A stretch of DNA of 64,000 bases from G963666535 sp963666535 (lineage in GTDB: Bacteria; Bacillota; Clostridia; Oscillospirales; Oscillospiraceae): NCBI GenBank assembly GCA_963666535.1, contig OY762913.1, positions 1,054,001 to 1,118,000 of the forward strand, read 5' to 3'. Both the position numbers and the translations under genes were made by a program. Below, piece after piece: positions 23,520 to 32,273 of the stretch; within the stretch, counting starts at the first letter, position 1, and every line of letters starts with the position of its first letter. Under the pieces are notes generated by a model, which ran no database searches, had not been told where the DNA came from, and saw only the letters and a list, made by a program, of their open reading frames with translations.

Positions 23520-25448
23520 TTAGCCGATCAGGGACAGCACGTTCTGGGGCAGGCTGTTGGCCTGGGCCAGCATGGCGGTGGCAGCCTGAGACAGGATGTT
23601 CGCGTTGGTGAACTTGGTCATCTCTTCGGCCATATCCACGTCGCGGATCTGGCTTTCGGCGGCGGTCAGGTTCTCGGAGGAGGTGTCCAGGTTTGCAATC
23701 TTGTGGGTCAGACGGTTCTGGATGGCGCCGAGATAAGCGCGCTGGCTGGAAACCTGGTTAATCGCGTCGTCCACAGCGTCGATGGCTGCTGTTGCGCCGT
23801 CCTGCGAGGAGATGTCCAAGGAGGCAACGCCGAGATAGTTGGCATCCATCTTATCGATGTTGATGGTCAGCTCATCCCCGGTGTTGGCGCCCACCTGGAA
23901 GGTCAGGCCCTCGCCAGCTTTGTTGGTCACGTCGAAGGTGGAGGCTTCCGTGCCGAAGATGGTTTCGGAATTGTAACCCGCACCTGTGATCGCACCGCCG
24001 GTGCTGGTAGCCAGATCGGCCACAACCATAGCGGTAGGATTTGTGCCATCAGTGGAGGCCAAAGTCAAATCGAGTGTAAATGCGGCATTGCCGTCAGCGT
24101 CATTGAAGGTCAAAGTAGTAGTTGTGTCGGTAGTAGCCGTTGCCTGCATAGCTGCTAGAGCAGAAGCACTAATGTCGCAAGTGTAGTCTGTAGTACCGAC
24201 GCTAGCCGTCAGCCGAGTCGCAGAGGTTGCCGCCATTGTCATAGTACCAGTGGCGAGGCCGTTTGCGATGTCGCAATCATCATTGACCTTGAGGTTAGTA
24301 AAAGCAGTTGCATCGAAATTGTGTGCTGCGCCAACATCCAAATCTGTCATCACTGCGGTATTGGCCGTCTTGACGTCGGTGGTGGTCAGCTTGTCAAAGT
24401 TGACCTTGGCACCGTTGGAGAAGGTGACGGAATCCATGTTGGCAGACAGTTTGACATCTTCGGCACCGGTCATGCTGGCGTACAGGCCATAGGTAGCATC
24501 CTGCGCGTCCACACCCTTGGAAGCGGACAGGCTGAGGGCATCGGTCAGGCTGGAGGCCAGGGATTCCATGGTGTCATCGCTGGTGGTGGTATAGGTGGCG
24601 GTAGCATCCACGGTGAAGGAGAACGCGGTGGACTCGCCATTGGAGAAGTTCAGTGTGGCGTCGGTGCCCGGAGTCGAACCAAAGCTGGCAGCCAACTGAG
24701 TGGAGTTCAGCGTAGCTTCAAATGTCTGGTTGTTGTCGCCCTTGGCCGTAAAGACCATCTTGTCGTTGGCCGTGTCATACGCCGCAGTGATGGTATAGTT
24801 GCCGTTAGCCAGAGAAGAAGCAGCGATGTTGTTGGTGACAGCGCCGACAGTGAAAGAATCGGAAGAACTGTCTGCAGTAAAGGTGGACTTCACACCGGTG
24901 ATAGCGGCAGACTCCTGCTTGACACCGACGCTGAAGTTGTAGCTGCCGGAGGCGACGTTGCCCAGTTCGACGGACAGACCGGACTTGGCCAGATCGACGT
25001 TGCTCAGCTTGGCAGTGGAAGTGGCCAAAGAGCCGTCCAGCAGGCTTTTCTTGTTGAAGGAAGTGGTGCTGGAAATGTCGTCCAGCTCTTCCTGCAGCTG
25101 GGAGAACTCGTCCTGCAGGGCCTCGCGGTCGACACTGTTGTTGTTGGTGTCGTTGGAGGACTGGACGGACAGCTCGCGCATTCTCTGCAGAATCTCGGTG
25201 GACTCGCCCAGAGAACCCTCGGCCGTCTGCACCAGGGAGATGGCGTCCTGGGAGTTGGAGGAGGCCTGATCCAAGCCGCGGATCTGGGCACGCATCTTCT
25301 CGGAAATGGCGAGGCCGGCCGCGTTGTCGGCGGCGGAGTTGATGGCGTAGCCGGAAGAGAGCTTTGCCACGGAGTCGGCAATCTTGTTGTTGTTCTTGGA
25401 GTAGGAAGCAAAGGTGTTCATTGCGGTGATGTTAGTGTTAATACGCAT
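23520..25448 (-). CDS. hag: Flagellin
   Basis: The 642-residue flagellin is longer than a minimal flagellin. The N-terminal D0/D1 (MRINTNITAMNTF, then LQRMRELSVQSSND) and C-terminal D1/D0 (NILSQAATAMLAQANSLPQN) are canonical. A Thr/Ala/Asp-rich middle of roughly 350 residues forms the variable surface domains. AAGGAGG precedes the ATG at 25448; an in-frame start at 25562 would lie near the transcription start. A sigma-D promoter lies about 110 nt upstream, and the leader carries a CsrA-type hairpin. It is the only flagellin gene in the window. Confidence 0.96.
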   Translation of the reverse strand: MRINTNITAMNTFASYSKNNNKIADSVAKLSSGYAINSAADNAAGLAISEKMRAQIRGLDQASSNSQDAISLVQTAEGSLGESTEILQRMRELSVQSSNDTNNNSVDREALQDEFSQLQEELDDISSTTSFNKKSLLDGSLATSTAKLSNVDLAKSGLSVELGNVASGSYNFSVGVKQESAAITGVKSTFTADSSSDSFTVGAVTNNIAASSLANGNYTITAAYDTANDKMVFTAKGDNNQTFEATLNSTQLAASFGSTPGTDATLNFSNGESTAFSFTVDATATYTTTSDDTMESLASSLTDALSLSASKGVDAQDATYGLYASMTGAEDVKLSANMDSVTFSNGAKVNFDKLTTTDVKTANTAVMTDLDVGAAHNFDATAFTNLKVNDDCDIANGLATGTMTMAATSATRLTASVGTTDYTCDISASALAAMQATATTDTTTTLTFNDADGNAAFTLDLTLASTDGTNPTAMVVADLATSTGGAITGAGYNSETIFGTEASTFDVTNKAGEGLTFQVGANTGDELTINIDKMDANYLGVASLDISSQDGATAAIDAVDDAINQVSSQRAYLGAIQNRLTHKIANLDTSSENLTAAESQIRDVDMAEEMTKFTNANILSQAATAMLAQANSLPQNVLSLIG

Positions 25449-25456
25449 GGTTTTTT

Positions 25457-25496
25457 CCTCCTTGATGTTTCCCGCAGCGGCATCCGTGCCCCTGCG
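25457..25496 (-). promoter_or_regulatory. CsrA-binding leader of flagellin mRNA (two sites)
   Basis: On the minus strand a hairpin at 25473-25496 (stem CGCAG/CTGCG, one G-G mismatch, GGC/GCC) displays ACGGAT in a 6-nt loop. That is the layout of a CsrA site. A second GGA motif is the ribosome site AAGGAGG at 25457-25463. In Bacillus subtilis CsrA blocks hag by binding one such hairpin and the ribosome site. fliW and csrA are in this window at 59785-60487. Confidence 0.65.
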
Positions 25497-25565
25497 TGTG
25501 TGAAATGGACGGGGAGGCAGACCGTGCTGGGCGCCCGGCAGGCCTGTTTTCCCTTTCAACATGCT

Positions 25566-25592
25566 TTATCGTCCGGGTTTTCAAAAACATTA
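25566..25592 (-). promoter_or_regulatory. Sigma-D promoter of flagellin
   Basis: On the minus strand TAATGTTT, 11 nt, then GACGATAA, against the consensus TAAAGTTT-N11-GCCGATAA (14 of 16). Start of transcription is expected near 25559, giving a leader of about 110 nt. Confidence 0.8.
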
Positions 25593-25647
25593 GCGAAAAT
25601 TTGCCAAAGACGACAAAAAAGAGTAAAAAACCTGTGTAAAAATTTGA

Positions 25648-25677
25648 TTGCGACAAAGCATAAAAACAAGGTATAGT
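25648..25677 (+). promoter_or_regulatory. Candidate sigma-A promoter of the AraC-type regulator
   Basis: TTGCGA (25648-25653), an 18-nt spacer and TATAGT (25672-25677) lie about 115 nt before the gene. It is divergent from the flagellin promoter. Confidence 0.45.
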
Positions 25678-25790
25678 ATGTAGGTTAGCAAAACTCTGCA
25701 ATCGTCCACAGTATTTAGCAGGAAAACAAACCGAAGCCTTGAAAAAATCCCATGCAAGGTATCAAGTTTGCAGAAGGGGAGAACGCGTCA

Positions 25791-26825
25791 ATGGAACACG
25801 AAACGGCCCACCAGACGGCGGATGCCGAAGAGCCGATCAGTCTGAACGCTTGCGTGCGGGAAATCATCTGCGCACAGAGCACGAGCGAGGACAGCATCAC
25901 CACAAAAAATGCGATCGATCCCCACTTTGGACATGGCTCCCTGACCGTTACCAAAATCGGGAAAGACGCCGGTTTGGCTGTATTCGATATTTGCCCGCAC
26001 CATGACAGCGTGGTGACCTTTCGCGCGGAGGAACGGATGTGGATCATCGACTGTATGCAGGGCAGCATGCAGGTGAAGCTTGTGGGCAGCGACGAAGCGT
26101 GGGAAGAAACCATAAAAAAAGGAAATGTGCTGGTTGCGGCCGCCTCTTTAAAGGATGCGCACGACCAAATGACCATGCAGATCACGCTGCGGGCCGGGGT
26201 GCCGTTTGAGTGTGCGGGGTTCTTTTTTTCGGCGAATCGGTTTTTCCGCTGCTTCAATGCCGAGGAAAACATGCGGCTGCAGGAACGGCTGCATCAAATT
26301 TGCGGTGGTCATGTATGCATGACCAAAATTGAATCCCTGCCGGAATTGGAAAAGGTGTTTGTCCGCCTGAGGGGGAAACCGCTGAAGGATCAGGCGGCGT
26401 GCCGCCTTATCCTGGAAAGCCGCCTGTGGGAAAGCATGGCCTATGTGCTGGAGGTCATGCTGCAGGACTGCGGCACCGATGTGCGGCTGGATGAGTATGA
26501 ACTGCAGATGATCAGCAAAATTCCCGAGCGCATGGCCAGTAATCTGCTGGAACCGCCCACCATCCCACAAATGGCAAAAGAATTTGGCATCAACGAGACC
26601 AAGCTGAAAAAAGGCTTTAAATTTATATATGGTATCCCGGTGTATCAGTATTTCCGCAAAATGAAATTGGTCAAGGCAATGGACCTGCTGCTGGGTACCA
26701 GTCTGCCTGTGGGAGAAATCGCATTTCGATGCGGGTATGCCAGCCAGGGGCAGTTCGGCGCCGCCATTAAAAAGGAGTGCGGCGTGACCCCGCTGCAGCT
26801 GCGCAAGCAGGTTATTAGAGGATAA
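25791..26825 (+). CDS. AraC-family transcriptional regulator
   Basis: The 344-residue protein has a C-terminal double helix-turn-helix: a first helix pair around IPQMAKEFGINETKLKKGFK, and the family signature VGEIAFRCGYASQGQFGAAI, then GVTPLQLRK. The N-terminal 220 residues include a cupin-like strand-rich stretch but no named sensor. GGGGAG lies 9 nt before the ATG at 25791; an ATG at 25752 lies upstream of that site. It is divergent from flagellin, so control of flagellin or of the neighbouring operon is possible. This is inference. Confidence 0.88.
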   Translation: MEHETAHQTADAEEPISLNACVREIICAQSTSEDSITTKNAIDPHFGHGSLTVTKIGKDAGLAVFDICPHHDSVVTFRAEERMWIIDCMQGSMQVKLVGSDEAWEETIKKGNVLVAAASLKDAHDQMTMQITLRAGVPFECAGFFFSANRFFRCFNAEENMRLQERLHQICGGHVCMTKIESLPELEKVFVRLRGKPLKDQAACRLILESRLWESMAYVLEVMLQDCGTDVRLDEYELQMISKIPERMASNLLEPPTIPQMAKEFGINETKLKKGFKFIYGIPVYQYFRKMKLVKAMDLLLGTSLPVGEIAFRCGYASQGQFGAAIKKECGVTPLQLRKQVIRG

Positions 26826-26858
26826 GACCAGAATCGGACAAAATATCACCCAATTCGG

Positions 26859-26884
26859 GAATATTTTTCTAAAATTTACCGATA
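26859..26884 (+). promoter_or_regulatory. Weak sigma-D-like promoter before fliF
   Basis: GAATATTT, 11 nt, then ACCGATAA (26877/8-26884). The -10 is good, the -35 matches 5 of 8. Transcription would begin just before the hairpin at 26891-26928. Confidence 0.3.
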
Positions 26885-26890
26885 ATATGT

Positions 26891-26928
26891 AACTTAGATA
26901 ATATTCGTGTTATCTAAGTTATTTTTTT
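26891..26928 (+). terminator. Terminator hairpin between the AraC gene and fliF
   Basis: An 11-bp perfect stem (26891-26901 with 26910-26920) and an 8-nt loop are followed by ATTTTTTT. It ends the regulator's transcript. If the sigma-D-like site just upstream is used, it would act as an attenuator for fliF. Confidence 0.75.
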
Positions 26929-27058
26929 GTCGATTTTTGTTGAATTATACGATTTTTGAGCAAGAAAGAGTGAAATGGATCGAACGACCGCGGCGGGGCT
27001 TTTTGAAAAAGTATCCCAAAACGGCCGTAATTATACCAGAACAGAGGCAAGGAAGAGT

Positions 27059-28663
27059 ATGGGCGACTTTGTGGCAACGCTGGGGAAGCGGACAACTGAA
27101 TACGTCCAGAATATGGAACGAAAGACGAAGATTTTGGTTGCTGTTATTGCATTGGCTGTGGTGGGAGCTTGCATTTGGCTGGGCATCTACATGAATCGTG
27201 TGGAATATGCAACGCTCTATGCAGGGCTGGAAGCCAGCAAGGCGGGGGAAATTTACTCCGCGCTGGAAGAGCAGGGCGTGGACGTCAAGATGAGCGGGAC
27301 GAGTACCATCCTGGTGCCGGAAGACAAAGTGGACTCCCTGCGTGTCACCTTGGCGGCGGACGGATATATGGACTCGGGACTTGACTATGAAATGTTTACC
27401 AACTCCTCTGACTTCGGGTCCACTGATTTGGAGACCAGAACGCGTCTGCAGTATACGTTGCAGGAGAATCTGAGAACCACAATCAGTAACATGAACAAGA
27501 TTAATGACAGTATCGTGATCGTCAATCTGGCGACCACGTCTTCTTACGTGGTTTCCAGCAAGACCTCTGAGGCGACGGCCGCGGTTATGGTAGATATCGA
27601 TAAGGGCGAAACGCTGACCAATGCAGAGGCGCGAGCCATCGCCGAGTTCGTGATGAAGAGTGTGGCCGGGCTGAAAATCGAAAATATCAGCATTGTCGAT
27701 TCTGACATGAAGAGCTATGATCTCAGCGAGAACGCCACGGACAGCGAAACCTTCTCTACCAGCCAGCAGGACTTGATGGAACAGATGAAGGAAGTCCTGT
27801 CCGGGCAGGTTCTGCGCGTGCTTGAGCCCGCGCTGGGCAGCGGCAACGTGGCTGTTTCCGTGAACCTGAAGATGGATTTTGACAAGACAACGGTGAACAG
27901 TGTGGAGTTTGATCCTCCTATTGAAGGAGAAGCGGATGGTTTGCTCCGCAGTTCTGAGGAGACCAGCGACGCATCCAATCAAGGCGCCGATGGTGCCAGT
28001 CCCGCCGGTGTGGACAGCAACGGCGTGTCCTATATCACCACGGACGGCTCAGCCACCGGAACGTCCAGCGCCAAAACGTCGAAGATCTATAATTACGAGC
28101 TGAACGAAGTACAGACCCAGATTGAAAAGGCGCAGGGCAACATCAGCGATTTGTCGGTTTCCGTTCTTATCAACAGCGACGCCGACGGCGCCACCGCCGC
28201 GCTGGACGAGATCAACGGCCTTGTGGCAAACGCGATTGGGGTGGACAGCAATTACATCAGCGTGGCGTCGTTGCCCTTTGTGGAATCTTCTGACAGCGGT
28301 ATGAGTTTTGGCGATTACGCAGCGCTGAACCAACAGAATCTGGATGCGCTTGCGCGCAATCAGCTGATTAAGACCGCTGTGATTTGCGGTGGTATCCTGC
28401 TGGCTGTGGTACTGGTACTGGGCTTCCTGAAAAAACGCCGCGAACAGGATCTCGAACGACAGCTTGCCGCTGCGGAAGAATACGCCAATGCTTCTAAGCT
28501 GGATATTACGTTGGATGGAACCAATGAAGAGTTGACAGAAGATATGCTGGAACAGATGATGCGAGAGAAGTCCAGCGAAGTGGATAAAGTGGAAAAACTC
28601 ATTGAAAATTATCCTGATGCTGCGGTGCAGCTTCTGCGGACCTGGTTGGCAGAGGATTATTGA
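27059..28663 (+). CDS. fliF: Flagellar MS-ring protein FliF
   Basis: The 534-residue protein forms the membrane ring of the basal body. Membrane helices lie near residues 25-45 and 437-458, with two ring-building domains between them and a C-terminal tail that binds FliG. The ATG at 27059 has AAGGA 6 nt upstream. An in-frame ATG at 26975 would add 28 residues but lacks a ribosome site. It heads the main fla operon. Unlike in Bacillus, flgB-flgC-fliE do not precede it. Confidence 0.94.
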   Translation: MGDFVATLGKRTTEYVQNMERKTKILVAVIALAVVGACIWLGIYMNRVEYATLYAGLEASKAGEIYSALEEQGVDVKMSGTSTILVPEDKVDSLRVTLAADGYMDSGLDYEMFTNSSDFGSTDLETRTRLQYTLQENLRTTISNMNKINDSIVIVNLATTSSYVVSSKTSEATAAVMVDIDKGETLTNAEARAIAEFVMKSVAGLKIENISIVDSDMKSYDLSENATDSETFSTSQQDLMEQMKEVLSGQVLRVLEPALGSGNVAVSVNLKMDFDKTTVNSVEFDPPIEGEADGLLRSSEETSDASNQGADGASPAGVDSNGVSYITTDGSATGTSSAKTSKIYNYELNEVQTQIEKAQGNISDLSVSVLINSDADGATAALDEINGLVANAIGVDSNYISVASLPFVESSDSGMSFGDYAALNQQNLDALARNQLIKTAVICGGILLAVVLVLGFLKKRREQDLERQLAAAEEYANASKLDITLDGTNEELTEDMLEQMMREKSSEVDKVEKLIENYPDAAVQLLRTWLAEDY

Positions 28664-28681
28664 AGAAGGGAAGAGATTTGA

Positions 28682-29686
28682 TTGGCCACAAAGCTTTCCA
28701 AACGGGAAAAGGCTGCTATCCTGCTGATCGGAATGGGGAAAAACCATGCCGCACAGATTTATAAATCTCTGACTGAGGACGAGATTGCTACGCTGACGCT
28801 TGCAATTACAACCACCAAACAGGTCGCGCAGGAGGAAAAAAACGCGGTTATGACCGAGTTCTACGAGACCTGTGTGGCGCAGAAGTTCATCACCGAAGGC
28901 GGCCTTGATTATGCCAGGGGGGTGCTGAACCGGGCGCTGGGGGAAGAAAAGGCCAGTGAAATTCTGGCAAAGCTGACCGATTCCCTGCAGGTGCGGCCCT
29001 TTGAATTCGCCCGGCGGGCGGACGTGACGCAGCTGGTGCATTTGGTGTCCGGAGAAAACCCGCAGACCATCGCGCTGTTGCTGTCGTATCTGGAACCCGC
29101 CAAGGCGGCGCTGGTGCTGGTGGATCTGCCCAGCGAAGTACAGGTGGACGTGGTGACGCGTATGGCCAATATGGAAAGCGTCATCCCAGAGTTCATTAAA
29201 GAGGCGGAATCCGTACTGGAGCAGAGACTGGGCCAGATGGGAAGTAGTGATCAGACCATTGTGGGCGGCATCCAATCGGTGGTTGGAATTATCAACTGCG
29301 TGGATCGCGGCACCGAGCGCAACATTTTGGAAAGTTTGGATATGACCAACGTGGACCTGGCGGATGAGATTCGCAAAAATATGTTTGTTTTCGAGGACAT
29401 CATCAAGCTTACGCCGCAGTCTATGCAGCGCGTGCTCAAGGACGTGGATCAGCACGAGCTGACGGTTGCGCTGAAGGGCGCTACACCCGAGGTGAAGGGC
29501 TTTATTATGAGCAACCTGAGCAAGCGCCAGCAGGAGATGATTGCAGACGATTTGGAGGTTATGGGTCCGTTGAAGGTTCGCGATGTCGAGGAGGCGCAGC
29601 AAAAGATCGTCAATGTGGTGCGTATGCTGGACGACAGCGGCGAGATCATTGTGTCGCGAGGAGATGGAAACGATGTCATCATTTAG
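28682..29686 (+). CDS. fliG: Flagellar motor switch protein FliG
   Basis: The 334-residue FliG sits on FliF and transmits torque from MotA. The N-terminus (KLSKREKAAILLIGMG) and the C-terminal domain with VFEDIIKL and LKGATPEVKGFIMSNLSKRQ are typical. It starts at a TTG (28682) behind AAGGGAAGAG. The end overlaps fliH by 14 nt. Confidence 0.96.
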   Translation: MATKLSKREKAAILLIGMGKNHAAQIYKSLTEDEIATLTLAITTTKQVAQEEKNAVMTEFYETCVAQKFITEGGLDYARGVLNRALGEEKASEILAKLTDSLQVRPFEFARRADVTQLVHLVSGENPQTIALLLSYLEPAKAALVLVDLPSEVQVDVVTRMANMESVIPEFIKEAESVLEQRLGQMGSSDQTIVGGIQSVVGIINCVDRGTERNILESLDMTNVDLADEIRKNMFVFEDIIKLTPQSMQRVLKDVDQHELTVALKGATPEVKGFIMSNLSKRQQEMIADDLEVMGPLKVRDVEEAQQKIVNVVRMLDDSGEIIVSRGDGNDVII

Positions 29687-30455
29687 GGTGGAACGGCAGC
29701 GGGTTACCTTCTTCCCTCTGGAGGAAACAGTCGTCAGCTCCCATTCGTCGGACAAGGGATCAAACCGCGACGGACGGGCCAAGAACAAAAACCTGCCGCC
29801 GGATCAGCAGAAATGCGTGGAGGAAGCGCAGGAATGCGCCCGCAAAATGCAGGAAGACACCAAACGCGAGGCGGAGCAGCTTTTGGCCCAGGCGCGGGAT
29901 GAGTGCACCAAGACGGTGCAGGAAGCGCAGCGGCAAGTTCTAGCGCTGTATGAACGGGAAAAGAAGCGGGGGTATCAGGAAGGTCTGGAAATGGCCGAAA
30001 TGGAGGCCTCCCACCGGAAATCCCGAGAGCTTGAGGAGTACACACGAATGGTGCAGACCATTCGGCAGGAGAGCGAGCGCCACTTTACCGTCCTGCGTTC
30101 CAGTGTAATGGATCTGGCGGCAGAGGTTGCGGAAAAGATTATCAACATGAAGCTGGACGAGTCGGATGAGGCGTTTTTGAATGTGATCACCGGTGTGATG
30201 ACGCAGATGAGACAGCGCGACGATATTGCGGTTTACGTCAGTACAGAAGACTATCATAGATACTTTGGAGCGGATAACGCCAGTGTGATACCCAGCGGGA
30301 AACGCTCTGAAGCCGCGGTTTTTGAGGATACCTCCCTTCAAAAGGGAGACTGTGTAATTGAGACGGAAAATGAACTCATTGACTGCGGAGTTCCCGGGCA
30401 GATAGAGCGCTTGAAGCAAGTGCTGCGTGAAAATAGGGAGGACGAGGCGACGTAA
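29673..30455 (+). CDS. fliH: Flagellar export stator protein FliH
   Basis: The 260-residue protein is the negative regulator and stator of the FliI ATPase. A long Glu/Gln/Arg-rich helix (about residues 35-130) precedes the C-terminal domain with DLAAEVAEKIINMKLDE. I chose the ATG at 29673, with AGGAGA 8 nt upstream. It overlaps fliG by 14 nt and fliI by 1 nt (TAATG). Confidence 0.9.
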   Translation: MSSFRVERQRVTFFPLEETVVSSHSSDKGSNRDGRAKNKNLPPDQQKCVEEAQECARKMQEDTKREAEQLLAQARDECTKTVQEAQRQVLALYEREKKRGYQEGLEMAEMEASHRKSRELEEYTRMVQTIRQESERHFTVLRSSVMDLAAEVAEKIINMKLDESDEAFLNVITGVMTQMRQRDDIAVYVSTEDYHRYFGADNASVIPSGKRSEAAVFEDTSLQKGDCVIETENELIDCGVPGQIERLKQVLRENREDEAT

Positions 30456-31768
30456 TGGAGAAGGCGCTGGAGCGATACCGCAAGATGATCCGCAAGGCAA
30501 ATTTGATCGAATACAGCGGGAAAGTCGTGAAGGTCGTGGGTCTCACCGTAGAGTCCAGCGGTCCAGTGGTTAATCTAGGCGATATTTGCCACATCTACCC
30601 CCCGTCCGGAGAGCACTTTGTTGAGGCCGAGGTCGTAGGGTTCAAAGATCAAAGGGTGCAGCTGATGCCGTTCGGCGACATGACCGGGATCGGGTTTGGC
30701 AGTCGTGTGGTGGCAACCAAACAGACGCTGAGCGTTCCCGCCTGCGATGAATTGGTGGGCCGTGTGTTGGATGCTCTGGGCAGGCCGATGGACGGCAAGG
30801 GTGAACTGACTGCCACGGATTTTTATCCCGTGGACAACAAGTCGCCTAACCCACTGGCCCGCAAGCGCATCGGCGAGGTGTTCCCGCTGGGCGTCCGGGC
30901 CATTGACGGACTGATTACCGTGGGTCGCGGACAGCGCCTGGGTATTTTTGCAGGAAGCGGCGTGGGGAAAAGTACCTTGCTGGGCATGATTGCCCGCAAC
31001 GCTGTGGCCGATATGAACGTAATTGTGCTGGTGGGGGAACGTGGGCGCGAGGTCAATGACTTTATTGAGCACGACCTGGGGCCGGAGGGACTGAAAAAGT
31101 CCGTTCTGGTTATTGCCACCTCTGATCAGCCGGCGCTGCTTCGGCTGAAAGCCCCCTTGGTAGGCACGAGCATCGCGGAATACTTCCGAGACAAGGGATA
31201 CAACGTCCTGTTACTGATGGATTCGCTGACGCGATTTGCCATGGCCCAGCGCGAGGTGGGGATGGCGGTGGGCGAACCCCCCATTTCGAGAGGCTTTACC
31301 CCGTCGGTTTACTCGGTACTGCCCAAACTGCTGGAGCGCTCCGGCGCTTCCGACAAGGGTACCATTACCGGCTTGTACACAGTGCTGGTGGAGGGGGACG
31401 ATATGAATGAACCCATTGCCGACACGGCACGAGGGATTCTGGATGGACACATCGTGCTCTCCCGTGATCTGGCCAGCGCCAACCATTATCCCGCCATCGA
31501 TGTACTGCAGAGTGTGAGCCGTCTGATGAGCGGCATTGCGACGCCGGAACACAGGGAAAAGGCCGCCTATCTTCGCAACGCGATGGCAACCTACCGCGAT
31601 TCCAAAGATCTGATCCAGATCGGAGCCTATAAACGGGGTGCCGACCCCAATGTGGACCGGGCAATCATTTTGGAGCCGAAGATCAATCAGTTCTTGTGCC
31701 AGTCTACCGAGGAAGCGCCCAACTTCAATGAAATGCTGGAAGACTTGATGGCGATCAGTGAGGGGTAA
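30455..31768 (+). CDS. fliI: Flagellar export ATPase FliI
   Basis: The 437-residue ATPase powers substrate unfolding at the export gate. The Walker A motif AGSGVGKST is at residues 166-174, followed by VGERGREVNDFI and the Walker B stretch VLLLMDSLTRFAMAQRE. Length is normal. It is translationally coupled to fliH and followed 6 nt later by fliJ. Confidence 0.97.
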   Translation: MEKALERYRKMIRKANLIEYSGKVVKVVGLTVESSGPVVNLGDICHIYPPSGEHFVEAEVVGFKDQRVQLMPFGDMTGIGFGSRVVATKQTLSVPACDELVGRVLDALGRPMDGKGELTATDFYPVDNKSPNPLARKRIGEVFPLGVRAIDGLITVGRGQRLGIFAGSGVGKSTLLGMIARNAVADMNVIVLVGERGREVNDFIEHDLGPEGLKKSVLVIATSDQPALLRLKAPLVGTSIAEYFRDKGYNVLLLMDSLTRFAMAQREVGMAVGEPPISRGFTPSVYSVLPKLLERSGASDKGTITGLYTVLVEGDDMNEPIADTARGILDGHIVLSRDLASANHYPAIDVLQSVSRLMSGIATPEHREKAAYLRNAMATYRDSKDLIQIGAYKRGADPNVDRAIILEPKINQFLCQSTEEAPNFNEMLEDLMAISEG

Positions 31769-31774
31769 CGTGAA

Positions 31775-32236
31775 ATGAAAAAGTTCGAATTTTCCATGCA
31801 ATCGCTTTACGATGTGAAGGTGGCCACCGAAAAGCAGGCGCAGGTGAACTATGCGGCGGCAAGAGAAGTGCTGGAGCGGATGGAAGAGCAAGTAAGATGC
31901 TGCAGGCAACAAATTGGACAGACGCGGGACCGACTTGAAAAAACGGCCCAAAAGGGCATTTCGGCCAGCGATTTTCAAAATGCCAGCGACTATCTGGACG
32001 GATTAGAAAAACAGGCCAAAGCATTCGAGGAAGATGCGAGCAAGGCCAGAGCCGAGGCCGAGAAAAAGCGGGAGGCTCTGCATGAGATATACAGGGATAA
32101 AAAGGCACTGGAGCGCATCTGTGAAGAGCAGCGCCTTCTATTCCGAAAAGAGCAGGCGCTGAAAGAAAGCAAAGAGATGGAAGACATTTTGATGGGTAAG
32201 ATGGCTGGTCCTGGACAAAGAGAAAGCATTGCATAA
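31775..32236 (+). CDS. fliJ: Flagellar export chaperone FliJ
   Basis: The 153-residue coiled-coil protein (helical and charged throughout) begins MKKFEFSMQSLYDVK, the usual FliJ opening. It is the central stalk of the FliI ring. The ATG follows GAGGGG. Position between fliI and a MotE/YlxF-like gene supports the call. Confidence 0.9.
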   Translation: MKKFEFSMQSLYDVKVATEKQAQVNYAAAREVLERMEEQVRCCRQQIGQTRDRLEKTAQKGISASDFQNASDYLDGLEKQAKAFEEDASKARAEAEKKREALHEIYRDKKALERICEEQRLLFRKEQALKESKEMEDILMGKMAGPGQRESIA

Positions 32237-32273
32237 CGCTGGCGAGATGGAAAGCAAAAGGAGGTGAGACGCG

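Noticed and set aside
24321..25676. Long plus-strand frame of 451 codons opposite the flagellin gene
   Set aside because: It is Gly/Val-rich without domains or a ribosome site, and follows from codon bias of the flagellin gene on the other strand.
29583..29672. N-terminal extension of fliH
   Set aside because: It lies inside fliG in another frame; the ATG at 29673 has a proper ribosome site.
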